Assembly: GCA_947482115.1 (NCBI GenBank)
Contig: CANKII010000003.1
Coordinates: 62,001-126,000, forward strand
From: Fibrobacterota bacterium
GTDB taxonomy: Bacteria; Fibrobacterota; Fibrobacteria; UBA11236
DNA length: 64,000 nt
Direction: 5' to 3'
The notes beneath the pieces are model-generated. The model was not told the DNA's origin, did not search any database, and saw nothing but the letters and a program-made list of their open reading frames with translations. How positions within the stretch are numbered: position 1 is the stretch's first letter; every line of letters begins with the position of its first letter. The position numbers and the translations under genes were made by a program. Positions 49,164 to 58,711 of this stretch are shown one piece after another.

Positions 49164-50018
49164 TCAGGTCGGGTTTGCGGCAGCCATTCGCCGCCACAAT
49201 ACAAATCCCAACCCCACCAATATCATGGCCGTACAAAGAGCCTGACCCATCGAGAACTTGCCGAAAAATAAAAGACCGAGTTGCACGTCGGGTTCACGAA
49301 AGAACTCGATGAAGAGCCGGAAGATTCCATAACCGATCAAGTATAGTCCCGTGAAAGAGCCTTTGGGGAAACGCAGTTTGCGCAAGGACCACAGGACTAG
49401 AAAGAGTACGACGCCTTCGAAAAAAGCTTCGTAAAGCTGCGACGGATGACGAAGACCGCTTCCCGGCGCATCCGGAAAATGCATGCCGATGGACGAATCC
49501 GTGGCGCGTCCCCACAACTCCCCATTGATGAAATTGGCGAGGCGGCCGAAGGTGTAACCCAGCGGCGCGGCGGGAAAAAAGAGATCGCAAAGATTCCAGA
49601 AGTCCGCTTTGTATTTACGGCAAAACCACGCGCCCCCCAGAATGGCTCCGGTGAGCCCGCCATGATAAGACATGCCGGAAATGCCGCTGAAATGAAATCC
49701 ATCGGGACCGGATCGGAATGGGATGATGATTTCAAAAGGATGGACGGCGTAATAAGGGAAGTTGTAGAAAAGGACATAACCGAGGCGGCCGCCCACGAGC
49801 ACACCGAGGAAGCCGTAGGTCAACAGGTTTTTGAGAAACTCCTCGTCGTACCGGGAAAAACGCTCTTCGGTGCGGGTGCGATGGCGTACGAGGAAATAAG
49901 TGATGGCGAAGGCCACCAGATACATGAGGCCGTACCATTGCAGGCGAAACGACCCGATATGCAGAATAACCGGGTCCATATGCAGGGGAAGAGTTTGCCA
50001 GAATGATTTAAAATCCAT
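49164..50018 (-). CDS. lgt: Prolipoprotein diacylglyceryl transferase
   Basis: An integral membrane enzyme of 284 aa that adds diacylglycerol to lipobox Cys residues. Conserved SYHGGLTGAILGG, GRLANFINGELWGRATD (catalytic Arg region) and HPSQLYEAFFEG are present. About seven membrane helices. Convergent with the FtsB-like gene. Confidence 0.96.
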   Translation of the reverse strand: MDFKSFWQTLPLHMDPVILHIGSFRLQWYGLMYLVAFAITYFLVRHRTRTEERFSRYDEEFLKNLLTYGFLGVLVGGRLGYVLFYNFPYYAVHPFEIIIPFRSGPDGFHFSGISGMSYHGGLTGAILGGAWFCRKYKADFWNLCDLFFPAAPLGYTFGRLANFINGELWGRATDSSIGMHFPDAPGSGLRHPSQLYEAFFEGVVLFLVLWSLRKLRFPKGSFTGLYLIGYGIFRLFIEFFREPDVQLGLLFFGKFSMGQALCTAMILVGLGFVLWRRMAAANPT

Positions 50019-50084
50019 GTTTGAACTCCGGTTTTCGAGTCAAGGTAGAAACGGTGGCGGGGGACCGAAAGTAGATTTAGCCGC

Positions 50085-50966
50085 ATGCAATCTTTTCGCG
50101 ATCAGGTCGTACAACAGTTCCGGGGAGTTCAAGACCGCATTTGCGGTTTTCTCGACTCCGAAAATGGTTCAAAATTCCGCGAGGATAATTGGGAATACGA
50201 CAAGGGCGATGGAGGCGGTCGCACCCGGGTTTATGAAGGCGGTAACCTGCTGGAAAAAGGCGGCGTCAATTTCTCCGGCATTTGGGGTTCCTCCCTGCCA
50301 CCTTCCGCCGCTGCCAATTTCCGTGTTCCCGATGGCACTCCGTTCTTCGCCACCGGAGTAAGTCTGGTTTTGCATCCGCACAATCCCCATGTTCCCACCA
50401 TTCATCTGAACATCCGTTACTTCGAAGCCGGGGATGTGTATTGGTTCGGCGGTGGAATTGATTTGACGCCGTACTACCCAGAAGAGACCATGGTCGTAGA
50501 ATTCCATCGCACCTTGAAAAAATTTTGCGAAGGACGCGGGCGGAATTACCGGACTTACAAGCAAACTTGCGATGAATACTTCTTCAACAAACATCGCAAC
50601 GAAGCACGCGGCGTGGGCGGATTATTCTTCGATCATTTGCGCGGCCCCAAGGAGGAAGAACTGGCTTTTGTCGAAGAGTTGGGTTTGTTGTTTCCCGACC
50701 TCTACTGTCCCTTCGTTCCTCTGCGCGACAAAGCTTTCACTCAAACACAACGAGAATTTCAATTGCACCGACGCTCCCGTTATGCCGAATTCAATCTGGT
50801 CTATGATCGCGGCACCTTGTTCGGGTTGCAATCCGGCGGGCGTGCCGAGTCCATCTTGATGTCGCTGCCACCGCTGTGTTCGTGGATATACGAATTCAAA
50901 CCGCAGCCCGGCAGCGCTGAAGAAAAGCTCACGGAATATTTTCTGAAACCCAGGGATTGGGTGTGA
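50085..50966 (+). CDS. hemF: Oxygen-dependent coproporphyrinogen III oxidase
   Basis: The protein has 293 aa. NFSGIWGSSLP, VSLVLHPHNPHVPTIHLNIRYFEA, WWFGGGIDLTP-like YWFGGGIDLTPYY and the C-terminal RGTLFGLQSGGRAESILMSLPP are diagnostic. It oxidises two propionates of coproporphyrinogen using O2, without FeS. Its presence points to oxygen exposure. The NUDIX gene start overlaps its stop (GTGA). Confidence 0.96.
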   Translation: MQSFRDQVVQQFRGVQDRICGFLDSENGSKFREDNWEYDKGDGGGRTRVYEGGNLLEKGGVNFSGIWGSSLPPSAAANFRVPDGTPFFATGVSLVLHPHNPHVPTIHLNIRYFEAGDVYWFGGGIDLTPYYPEETMVVEFHRTLKKFCEGRGRNYRTYKQTCDEYFFNKHRNEARGVGGLFFDHLRGPKEEELAFVEELGLLFPDLYCPFVPLRDKAFTQTQREFQLHRRSRYAEFNLVYDRGTLFGLQSGGRAESILMSLPPLCSWIYEFKPQPGSAEEKLTEYFLKPRDWV

Positions 50967-51628
50967 AGCTGAATTCGGATTGGCGTAATGTCCCGAAGGT
51001 GAAGGCTTGGGAACAGAGTCTGCGTGATGAAGGTTGTTCACTCGAATCTTTGACTCCATTAAACATTCTGAACAAGCGCGACGGAGAGCTGCTCTTTGCG
51101 CTGGTAGAAGCCAAAGGCAAGGACCCCGAAGGAAAACCGCTGTTGCCTTATGCGTTGTTGCGCGGCTCGGCTTGCGTGGTAGTTCCCGTCTGTCGCAATC
51201 TCAGCACGGGAGAAAAACGTTTCCTCATGATTCGCCAGCGTCGCATCGGCAACGGAAGTTTAAGCCTGGAATTTCCAGCGGGAATGTTGGACGGAGATTT
51301 GCACAATCCCATCGAAACTGCCGTGCGGGAATTGGAAGAGGAAACTGGCGTCAAAGTGGAGGCTTCGAAGTTGATGCCTCTATGGAATCGCGCGCTGCAC
51401 AGCTCTCCCGGTCTCTCGGATGAAAGCATTTATTTCTACTCCGTTGAAATCGACTTGGAAGCTGGTGCATGGAGTGCATTGGAAGGCGGAGAAGCCGGAC
51501 ATGAGCATGAAGGCGAGTACATCACCACAACGCTCAAGACTTTTTCCGAAGCTTCGGCCGAACTCACCAGTATTCAACCCTTGATGGGCTTTCTGCTTTA
51601 TCATCGCATGCACGGGGAATTGCAGTGA
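50963..51628 (+). CDS. NUDIX hydrolase with an atypical box
   Basis: The protein has 221 aa from GTG 50963. The NUDIX box reads GMLDGDLHNPIETAVRELEEETGV. REXXEE is intact, but one residue appears inserted and the first Glu of the GX5E part seems to be Leu or His. The ADP-ribose/nucleoside-sugar pyrophosphatase type is the nearest impression; substrate unknown. Its stop overlaps the aminotransferase start. Confidence 0.88.
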   Translation: MKLNSDWRNVPKVKAWEQSLRDEGCSLESLTPLNILNKRDGELLFALVEAKGKDPEGKPLLPYALLRGSACVVVPVCRNLSTGEKRFLMIRQRRIGNGSLSLEFPAGMLDGDLHNPIETAVRELEEETGVKVEASKLMPLWNRALHSSPGLSDESIYFYSVEIDLEAGAWSALEGGEAGHEHEGEYITTTLKTFSEASAELTSIQPLMGFLLYHRMHGELQ

Positions 51629-52803
51629 AGCCGTCCCCTGTTTCCGCGCAGCGTTTAAATCGCTTCACCGAATCGGTGATTCGAGAACAGACGCGGCTGG
51701 CGATGGAATACAACGCGGTCAATCTGGCGCAAGGCTTTCCGGATTTCCCCTGCCCGCCCGAGTTGAAAACTTTGGCGCAGGACGCGGTAGAGGAAAATCA
51801 CAACCAGTATTCCATCACTTGGGGTTTACCGGGATTGCGCAAGGCCATCGCAGCGAAAGCAAAACGGTACAACGGCATCATTGCGAATCCCGACACCGAA
51901 GTGACCGTGACCTGTGGTTCGACGGAAGCGATGATTTGCGCCTTTCTCGCTTTGGTTGATCCGGGACGCGAAGTGATTTTGTTCCAACCGTTTTACGAGA
52001 ACTATCATCCTGACAGTTATCTCTCCGGAGCCAAACCCGTTTATGTGGCCTTGCGTGCGCCGGATTGGTCTTTCGATGAAACCGAATTGCGCCGTGCTTT
52101 CGGCCCCAAAACGGCGGCCATCGTGATCACCACGCCGCATAATCCCACGGGCAAGGTTTTTTCACAAAAAGAACTGGGATTGATTTCGAAGCTTTGCCAA
52201 AAATGGAATGTCCGCATTTTTTCGGATGAGATCTACGAGCATATTCTTTATGATGGCGTGAAACATGTCAGTCCGGCGTCCATTCCGGGACTGGAGGATC
52301 GCACGGTTACCATCAACAGCGCATCGAAGACTTATGGAGTCACGGGCTGGCGCGTGGGTTGGGCCATTGCAGCGAAACCCTTGACCGAAGCGATGCGCAA
52401 GGTCCACGACTTTCTCACGGTATGCGCGGCGACACCGTTACAGGTCGCGACACAAGGTGCATTGGGATTGCCTGCCTCCTATTACCGGCATTTGTCAAAG
52501 GACTATCAGGTCCGCAGGGATTATTTAATCGATGGATTAGAATCCGTGGGGTTTCATTGCTTCAATCCCAAGGGCGCTTACTATGTAATGGCAGACGCGG
52601 AAAATTTTCTCAGGGGAAAACAGAAAAACGATACCGCCTTGGCCCTTCATCTGGTTTCCAAAATCGGCGTGGCGGTTGTACCGGGATCCTCGTTTTATCA
52701 CACAGGAAGCAAATCAGCGCGCAAGGATCTGCTGCGGTTTTGTTTCTGCAAGAAGGAAGAGACGTTGAAGGAGGCGGTGGAGAGGCTGAAAAAACTTCGC
52801 TAG
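51625..52803 (+). CDS. Class I/II PLP aminotransferase
   Basis: The protein has 392 aa, fold type I. NQYSITWGLPGLRKAIA, TTPHNPTGKVFSQKEL, the internal-aldimine Lys near 235 in SASKTYGVTGWRVGW and the C-terminal LLRFCFCKKEET. Sequence style is like methionine/kynurenine-type aminotransferases (YbdL group). Substrate is not set by the sequence. Its stop overlaps the convergent tsaE by four bases. Confidence 0.92.
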   Translation: MKPSPVSAQRLNRFTESVIREQTRLAMEYNAVNLAQGFPDFPCPPELKTLAQDAVEENHNQYSITWGLPGLRKAIAAKAKRYNGIIANPDTEVTVTCGSTEAMICAFLALVDPGREVILFQPFYENYHPDSYLSGAKPVYVALRAPDWSFDETELRRAFGPKTAAIVITTPHNPTGKVFSQKELGLISKLCQKWNVRIFSDEIYEHILYDGVKHVSPASIPGLEDRTVTINSASKTYGVTGWRVGWAIAAKPLTEAMRKVHDFLTVCAATPLQVATQGALGLPASYYRHLSKDYQVRRDYLIDGLESVGFHCFNPKGAYYVMADAENFLRGKQKNDTALALHLVSKIGVAVVPGSSFYHTGSKSARKDLLRFCFCKKEETLKEAVERLKKLR

Positions 52804-53219
52804 CCGATCTTACTGATTTTAATCCTTCTCTCCGTCTCCCCCACCACTTCCAATTCCACAACATGAGTAAAACGCTGCCGATCTTCTGGCAACCGCTCCG
52901 GCCATTCGATCAAACAAACACCTTCCCCGTTCAAATAATGGCCCAAGCCAATCTCTTCCCAGTCCGCCCCGGGAGCGAGACGGTAAAGATCCATGTGATA
53001 AACGGGAATACGACCCGGATATTCATGCACCAACGCATAGGTGGGTGAATTCACAAGTCCGGAATAACCCAGTGCCTTGACCACACCGCGGCAGAACAAT
53101 GTCTTGCCCGCGCCCAGCGGCCCTTTGAACGCGACCACATCACCGGGCTTCAACGTGGCCCCAAACACCTCGGCCTGCGCCAGCGTTTCGGTTTCGGAAT
53201 GCGAAATGAATTCTGTCAT
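52800..53219 (-). CDS. tsaE: tRNA t6A synthesis ATPase TsaE
   Basis: A 139-aa P-loop partner of TsaB-TsaD in making t6A37 of tRNA. Walker A GPLGAGKT, NSPTYALVHEY and YHMDLYRL are typical. ATG 53219 fits the family start. In many Bacteroidetes tsaE sits beside porX; here too the PorX-like gene lies just upstream. Confidence 0.95.
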   Translation of the reverse strand: MTEFISHSETETLAQAEVFGATLKPGDVVAFKGPLGAGKTLFCRGVVKALGYSGLVNSPTYALVHEYPGRIPVYHMDLYRLAPGADWEEIGLGHYLNGEGVCLIEWPERLPEDRQRFTHVVELEVVGETERRIKISKIG

Positions 53220-53244
53220 TTTATTTCTGATAGACAAACACACG

Positions 53245-53272
53245 CCGGTTGCTGAGCCTGTCGAAGCACCGG
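53245..53272. repeat. Palindromic element between tsaE and porX
   Basis: Arms CCGGTTGCT and AGCACCGG (one-base bulge). The interior TGAGCCTGTCGAA is the complement of the core TTCGACAGGCTCA in kdgK. It fills most of the 61-base tsaE-porX gap. Confidence 0.72.
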
Positions 53273-53280
53273 CATGTCGC

Positions 53281-54843
53281 CTATTTCGGAATCAACGTGG
53301 CCAGCGGAACGATCATTTCTTCCATCGAAAGACCGCCGCTCACCATCTGGTCCTTGAACTGGGTCACGAAATACTGAAACTTGTTAGGATACACGAAATA
53401 AAATTTCTCCTTGGCGATGGCATAAGCCAACTCCCCCGCTTCGCCGGGCAACCCAAACTGCGGCGGTGATTCCACAAACAGGGCCTGCCGCTCGTCACAG
53501 GAAATGTTGGGTCCGATTTTCACGCGCGGATGCGGGGACTTCTCCTCCTGACAAAACACTTCGGCGGGGGCTTCGACGCGTACCGTACCGTGATCGCTGG
53601 TCAGCACCACCGTGCGTTTGCCTTCCGCAAGCACGCGGAACGCCTCCATCATACCGGAATCCTGAAACCATTCTCCGGTGCGTACGCGCATTTCCTTCTC
53701 CGCTGGAACCGAATCGAGAGGATTATCACGCTGGCCAATATCCAGCATGTCCGTAAACTCCACCACGACCACGACGAGCCGGGAATCTTCAAGCGCGGCC
53801 AGTTCCGAATTCAATCGCCCTGCATCTTCGCGGTTCTTCACATGGATGAACTTGGGATCCTCCAAATCGATTCCCTGCTTCCGCAGTTGAATTTTCAGAA
53901 GCTCGCGTTCATAAGGCGCGGAGTCCGCCTCACCACCCAAACGCTGCCAGAGTTGGGGCTGCTCCAGATTCACATCGCGCGGCATGCGGCCGGAAAATAA
54001 GGCCGTGCGACAGAACAGTTTTTCCGAAGGAAGCAAGGCCCACGCGGTGCTGTTCTCCACGCGGAACAACGGCTCCACCATCTTTTGAATATGCAGCCAT
54101 TGGCCCAAACGCATTCCAGCCATCACCACCAAAACACATTTTCCATGCTTCTGAAGCAGCGGCAGCACCTTGCGCTTGACCGTCTGATGGTGAAGGTCGG
54201 GATTGTCCGCTTTTCTTCCCACCCATCCGACGTAATTATCCTCGACGTAGGCGATGAAGCGCTTGGACAACTCGGCCTTGTTCCCGCGATGCATCTCCTC
54301 AATGTTGGGAGTGGAAAGGAATTGCAGTTCCACATCCCACTTGCACAATTGAAAATAAACCTTGGCCCATTTGGAAGGCGTGGGATTCGCCAGCAGGTTG
54401 GATTTGATTTCCGAAATGTCGCGGATATAAGCGGATGTCGCCTGATTGCCCGGCACCGCGCGAGTGCGCAGGGCTTCCGCAGATACGGCAAGTGCTTGCA
54501 CGGGATTAACGGGCTTGGTCAGGCAGCCGTCGAAAACCCGACCCCATGCCGCTTCCACCAAACGACCTTCTTCACTTTTAGTCACCAGCACCACGGGAAC
54601 GCGGGTATTGTGCGCGCGGATCTCATGCAGAATGGCCGACATGCCTTCCTTGCCTGAAATCTGTTCGTCCAGAATCACGAGATCAAAACTCTTTTGCCGG
54701 AAAAGGACGAGGCCTTCCTCCGTGCTTTCGGCTTTTTCCACGCGATAGCCGTGATCCTGCAGGAACAGAATATGCGCCCGCAGAAAATCGATTTCGGTGT
54801 CGATCCAAAGGATGCGTTTTCCCGCATCTTCGCGAAGAGTCAC
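53281..54843 (-). CDS. porX: PorX-like response regulator with PglZ domain
   Basis: The protein has 520 aa. Receiver domain 9-125 (RILWIDTEIDF, phospho-acceptor Asp in LVILDEQISG, LVTKSEE, LTKPVN). PglZ/alkaline-phosphatase-like domain near 200-500 (VVVVEFTDMLDIG, VVLTSDHGTVRVEAP). PorX in Bacteroidetes activates T9SS genes. The T9SS-type C-termini elsewhere in the window fit. The start overlaps the serS stop by four bases, so it is in the serS-porX pair. Confidence 0.9.
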   Translation of the reverse strand: MTLREDAGKRILWIDTEIDFLRAHILFLQDHGYRVEKAESTEEGLVLFRQKSFDLVILDEQISGKEGMSAILHEIRAHNTRVPVVLVTKSEEGRLVEAAWGRVFDGCLTKPVNPVQALAVSAEALRTRAVPGNQATSAYIRDISEIKSNLLANPTPSKWAKVYFQLCKWDVELQFLSTPNIEEMHRGNKAELSKRFIAYVEDNYVGWVGRKADNPDLHHQTVKRKVLPLLQKHGKCVLVVMAGMRLGQWLHIQKMVEPLFRVENSTAWALLPSEKLFCRTALFSGRMPRDVNLEQPQLWQRLGGEADSAPYERELLKIQLRKQGIDLEDPKFIHVKNREDAGRLNSELAALEDSRLVVVVVEFTDMLDIGQRDNPLDSVPAEKEMRVRTGEWFQDSGMMEAFRVLAEGKRTVVLTSDHGTVRVEAPAEVFCQEEKSPHPRVKIGPNISCDERQALFVESPPQFGLPGEAGELAYAIAKEKFYFVYPNKFQYFVTQFKDQMVSGGLSMEEMIVPLATLIPK

Positions 54844-56105
54844 GCGACTTCCTCAAGGCCGCCGAGCCACGGACGCAATGCAACGGGAATGCGCACGGTG
54901 CCGCGTTCGGTGTAATGATTTTCGAGAAACGCCACCAGAACACGCGGCGTGGCCAAACCGGAACCGTTCAGCGTGTGCAACAATTGTGATTTGCCGCCAG
55001 ACTTCATGCGGATGTTGGCACGTCGCGCCTGAAAATCCTCGAAGTTGGAACAAGAGGAAACCTCCAGCCATTTCTTTTCGGCGGGCGCCCACACTTCGAG
55101 GTCATAACATTTCGTGGCGCCGAAGCCGAGATCTCCTGCACACAATTCCAGCACGCGGTAAGGCAACTCAAGCATGCGGAGGAGTTCCTCGGCATGACTG
55201 CGCAATTCCTCCAGCGCTTCATAGGATTTTTCCGGGAAGGTGAACTTCACCATTTCCACCTTGTCGAACTGGTGCAGGCGGAGGAAGCCGCGTGTATCCG
55301 CGCCCCACGAACCCGCTTCGCGGCGGAAGCAGGCCGTATAGGCACAATACGAAATGGGCAGCGCCGACCCGTCGATCGTTTCGTCGCGATGCATGTTGGT
55401 GACGGGAACCTCGGCGGTGGGAACGAGGAAAAGATCGTCCGCGCCGCAGTGATACATGTCCTCTTCAAACTTGGGAAGCTGGCCTGTGCCGGTCATGGAA
55501 GTGCGGGAAACGAGATGTGGCGGCTGAATTTCCGTGAATCCGAATTTCTGCACGTGCGTGTCAAGGAAAAAATTGATCAGGGCTCTTTCCAGACGCGCGC
55601 CCGCGCCCGTGTAAATGGGAAAGCCGCGGCCTGAAAGTTTGGCTCCGCGTTCGAAATCAAACAGACGAAGCTTCTGGCCTATTTCCATGTGATCGGGAAA
55701 CACTTTCGCTTCGTCCGGCAAAGTCCCCCATGTCGCGACCACCTTGTTGTCGGCGGGCGTACGGCCGTCGGGAACCGAGACATGCGGAAGATTGGGGCAC
55801 AGCAAAGCCAGTGCGCTCCATTTTTCCTCAACGACGTTGAACTTTTCCTGCACTTCCTTGATTCGATCCCCAAGGGAGCGGGTTTTCTCGATCTCGGCGG
55901 AGGCATCGCCCCCCGAGCGTTTGAGTTTGGCAATGGCCTCGGTGGCAGTGTTTCGCTCGGCTTTCAGCCCGTCCAATTCCGTTCCGAGGGTTCGTTTTTC
56001 CTGATCCAAACGCAAAAGGGTTTCCAGATCAAAAGGCGAACCACGGCGGCGCAAACCTGCGCGGGCTGTTTCGGGATCGTCGCGGTATAATTTGGGGTCC
56101 AACAT
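54840..56105 (-). CDS. serS: Seryl-tRNA synthetase
   Basis: A 421-aa class II synthetase from ATG 56105. N-terminal coiled coil (1-110), motif 2 YCAYTACFRREAGSWGADTRGFLRLHQFDKVE-like segment, and motif 3 GSGLATPRVLVAFLENHYTERG. Overlaps porX by four bases at its 3' end, which ties the regulator's expression to an essential gene. Confidence 0.97.
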   Translation of the reverse strand: MLDPKLYRDDPETARAGLRRRGSPFDLETLLRLDQEKRTLGTELDGLKAERNTATEAIAKLKRSGGDASAEIEKTRSLGDRIKEVQEKFNVVEEKWSALALLCPNLPHVSVPDGRTPADNKVVATWGTLPDEAKVFPDHMEIGQKLRLFDFERGAKLSGRGFPIYTGAGARLERALINFFLDTHVQKFGFTEIQPPHLVSRTSMTGTGQLPKFEEDMYHCGADDLFLVPTAEVPVTNMHRDETIDGSALPISYCAYTACFRREAGSWGADTRGFLRLHQFDKVEMVKFTFPEKSYEALEELRSHAEELLRMLELPYRVLELCAGDLGFGATKCYDLEVWAPAEKKWLEVSSCSNFEDFQARRANIRMKSGGKSQLLHTLNGSGLATPRVLVAFLENHYTERGTVRIPVALRPWLGGLEEVA

Positions 56106-56145
56106 TTTCTGCCTCTCCTCAACCTTCTCTTGGGGGAACAAATCT

Positions 56146-56166
56146 AAAACCCGGCGGCGGGGTTTT
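56146..56166. repeat. Hairpin in the serS / TonB-receptor divergent gap
   Basis: AAAACCC, GGCGGCG, GGGTTTT. It sits between two divergent starts, where both promoters must lie. No canonical -35/-10 was clear. Could be an operator or a transcript structure. Confidence 0.3.
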
Positions 56167-56198
56167 GCGGAACGGGGTTTCTAGTTTGTTAAACACCC

Positions 56199-58685
56199 AT
56201 GAAGCACCCGCCCTTTCCCGCCCGTAAAGGCGTTCTTTTTTCTTTTTTCCTTCCCGTTCTGATCGCCGTTTTGGCCGGGACGGTTCACGCCCAGACCTAT
56301 GATTTTGTCGGACTGGTGCAGGACGGGCAGCGCGGTGAGGCCATCGGAAATGCGGAACTTACCACGCCGGAGGGGAAAAGACTCGGCGTCAGCCAGAGCA
56401 CCGGCCGTTTCGAGGTGCAGGTCAACAATCGCCGCGCCCATGTGATTTTTAAAAAACAGGGCTACAAGGATCTGGATATCGATTTGGGGGAACTGCCCAA
56501 CCTCATCGATGTGGAGATCTCCATGGAGTCCAATGTACAGGAACTCGCCGAGGTGACCACTTTCACCAAGCGGCCCAATCACGATCCCAATCAGGCGCAA
56601 AGCATTGACGAACTCGAATCCCTTCAGGGCATGCGCATCGACTTGAACGATCATCTTCGCCAGCTCCACGGTGTGGCGGGCATGAATGAATACACCAACG
56701 ACATTTCCGTGAACGGTTCCCGCACCCAGGACGTGACGCATTATCTCGGACACAGCCACATTCCCAGTCTCCGCCATCTCGATTTCGGATTTCCCGGCAA
56801 CCAGAGCCTGTTGAATCCCCGCCTGCTCAAATCCGTTACGCTGTCGGACAACATGGCCAAAGGTCCGGTGAATCAAGGCAATGCTTCGGCTCTCGTCTAT
56901 GATTTGAAGGATGGAGATCCGGAGGCCATTCACGGCGATCTGCTGATCGGTTCGGTGGATGACGAACTCAACATGAACGGGTACTGGGGCGGCCGCACCT
57001 TGCTTTTGAGCTTACGCAGACTGGATGACAATGCGCTCGGAAATCTGGGATCGAAATTTTTCACCTCGCCCAAGGATGCCAAAGTGAAAAGCAATGGCAA
57101 TCCCTGCGATACCTGCGCCCACCTCAACGCTCCCTTGACATTCACCAGCGGGGATCTTTTCTTCAGCACTTTCAAAAGGGACAGCACCGGGGCCTTCTCG
57201 CGACACAGCCTCATCGTTCTTAGCGACGACTTTTTCATTCAGCAGGATGTCGGCACATCCACAACTTCCGCCATTGCCCGCGATATTGTGGACGGGCATC
57301 AGGGCGCATGGCTTTATTCCTACGAATCGGTAAGCCCCTCTTCTTCCGGGGATTGGGAATGGGGATTCTCCACCTTGATTCGTGATTACGAGGATGCCTT
57401 CGCCGATACTTTGCCGCAGGCCCTCAATAACGATCTGTCTGTTCCCGCCTGGTATCGGGCCGGTAACGGAAATAATGATGTGACCTATCGGTTGGGTGAC
57501 AACAGCCAGAAGGACTGGCAGTCCATTTGGTCGGGTCAATGGTCGCCTTCAGCCAAAACATTTGGGGCGCAAACCAGCTACGCTCTGGAACTGGAATACC
57601 ATCACCAACACCGGATTTTTCCCGATCAACCCACCACCTCGAATCTGGATCGCAATCTCTCCCGCGATCTGGGTTTGACGAACATGCTGTACCGCCTGCG
57701 CTGGAATCTTCCGAAGAAGCGGGGACTTGACGCATCACTCGGAATGGCCCTGGGGTATCAAGGGCAAAGCGACGGTTTGAGTTCCCCCTTCTCGGCGGAT
57801 CAAGCCGGGCTATTGACTCCTCTTCCCCTCGCCTCACTGCGCTACACAAATCCCCTCGGAGAGGATCACAAGGTTTTTTCTGAAATTGCAGTCCGGCAAA
57901 CCACGGACTTCAAACCTGTCGGGTACGACACTCTTCGGGCCAAATCCACACCCAGCGCCGAAGCATTGATCGGCGGGGACGGTGCCATTGGAAACCCGAT
58001 GCGCTATGCGTGGAGCGGTTATACGCGTGTCTATCTGAATCCGAACCTGCCCACACCCGATGTGTTCTGGAATTACGCCGAACAGCGTTCCTCCGATTAC
58101 GCCCGTGTGAGCGGAATCAATGCCAGCTTCAACTGGCTTCCGAGCCATCATGTGGGAATCGGAATCAACGGTTCCTCGATTCAGGGCACTTATCACATGA
58201 AGGATGGCCTGGGCAGTCTTCCATGGGAATCCAACCGCACCGCCGACGTGGTCACGAATTTGCGCCTTCTCCCCCGTGACGATTCCCTGCTCAGTTTCAT
58301 CTTCACCTACACGGTGAGCAATGGCAGGCCGCTTTATGAATATCGCGGACTCTGGGACACCACCGGTGCGGATCACGTCTCCAAGCAGCGCTCCGTGTAC
58401 CAAAGCTCCACCTTCCCGGAAGTGTCGCGCAAAAGACTGGACATGCGCATCAACATCGATTTGAAAAGTTCCTGGCGTCCCCTGGAATCCATGCGCTTCT
58501 TTTTCGAAATGGACAATATCGGATCGGCTTATGAAGGCACTTTGGGCAACTGGCTCGGAGGAGACAATAAGCGGCAGCGCGGTTGGTCCCGTCCCGCCGC
58601 AGGCAACGGGGATCTCCAACCGGTTGTGACGAAGGGGCTTGGCTTTTTCATCATGTTCGGTTTGGAAGGCCATCTCAAGATTTAA
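56199..58685 (+). CDS. TonB-dependent-receptor-like outer-membrane protein
   Basis: The protein has 828 aa with a signal peptide (1-31). A carboxypeptidase-regulatory-like beta domain (about 35-110; GNAELTTPEGKRLGVSQSTGRFEVQV) is followed by a plug-like region (QGMRIDLNDHLRQLHGVAGMNE, ISVNGSRTQDVTHYLG) and a long barrel of alternating strands. The C-terminus GFFIMFGLEGHLKI ends in an aromatic/hydrophobic strand. No clear TonB box. The substrate is unknown. First gene of the envelope run. Confidence 0.82.
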   Translation: MKHPPFPARKGVLFSFFLPVLIAVLAGTVHAQTYDFVGLVQDGQRGEAIGNAELTTPEGKRLGVSQSTGRFEVQVNNRRAHVIFKKQGYKDLDIDLGELPNLIDVEISMESNVQELAEVTTFTKRPNHDPNQAQSIDELESLQGMRIDLNDHLRQLHGVAGMNEYTNDISVNGSRTQDVTHYLGHSHIPSLRHLDFGFPGNQSLLNPRLLKSVTLSDNMAKGPVNQGNASALVYDLKDGDPEAIHGDLLIGSVDDELNMNGYWGGRTLLLSLRRLDDNALGNLGSKFFTSPKDAKVKSNGNPCDTCAHLNAPLTFTSGDLFFSTFKRDSTGAFSRHSLIVLSDDFFIQQDVGTSTTSAIARDIVDGHQGAWLYSYESVSPSSSGDWEWGFSTLIRDYEDAFADTLPQALNNDLSVPAWYRAGNGNNDVTYRLGDNSQKDWQSIWSGQWSPSAKTFGAQTSYALELEYHHQHRIFPDQPTTSNLDRNLSRDLGLTNMLYRLRWNLPKKRGLDASLGMALGYQGQSDGLSSPFSADQAGLLTPLPLASLRYTNPLGEDHKVFSEIAVRQTTDFKPVGYDTLRAKSTPSAEALIGGDGAIGNPMRYAWSGYTRVYLNPNLPTPDVFWNYAEQRSSDYARVSGINASFNWLPSHHVGIGINGSSIQGTYHMKDGLGSLPWESNRTADVVTNLRLLPRDDSLLSFIFTYTVSNGRPLYEYRGLWDTTGADHVSKQRSVYQSSTFPEVSRKRLDMRINIDLKSSWRPLESMRFFFEMDNIGSAYEGTLGNWLGGDNKRQRGWSRPAAGNGDLQPVVTKGLGFFIMFGLEGHLKI

Positions 58686-58711
58686 AGCGGTTTCTACCTT
58701 GACCGCCATCG

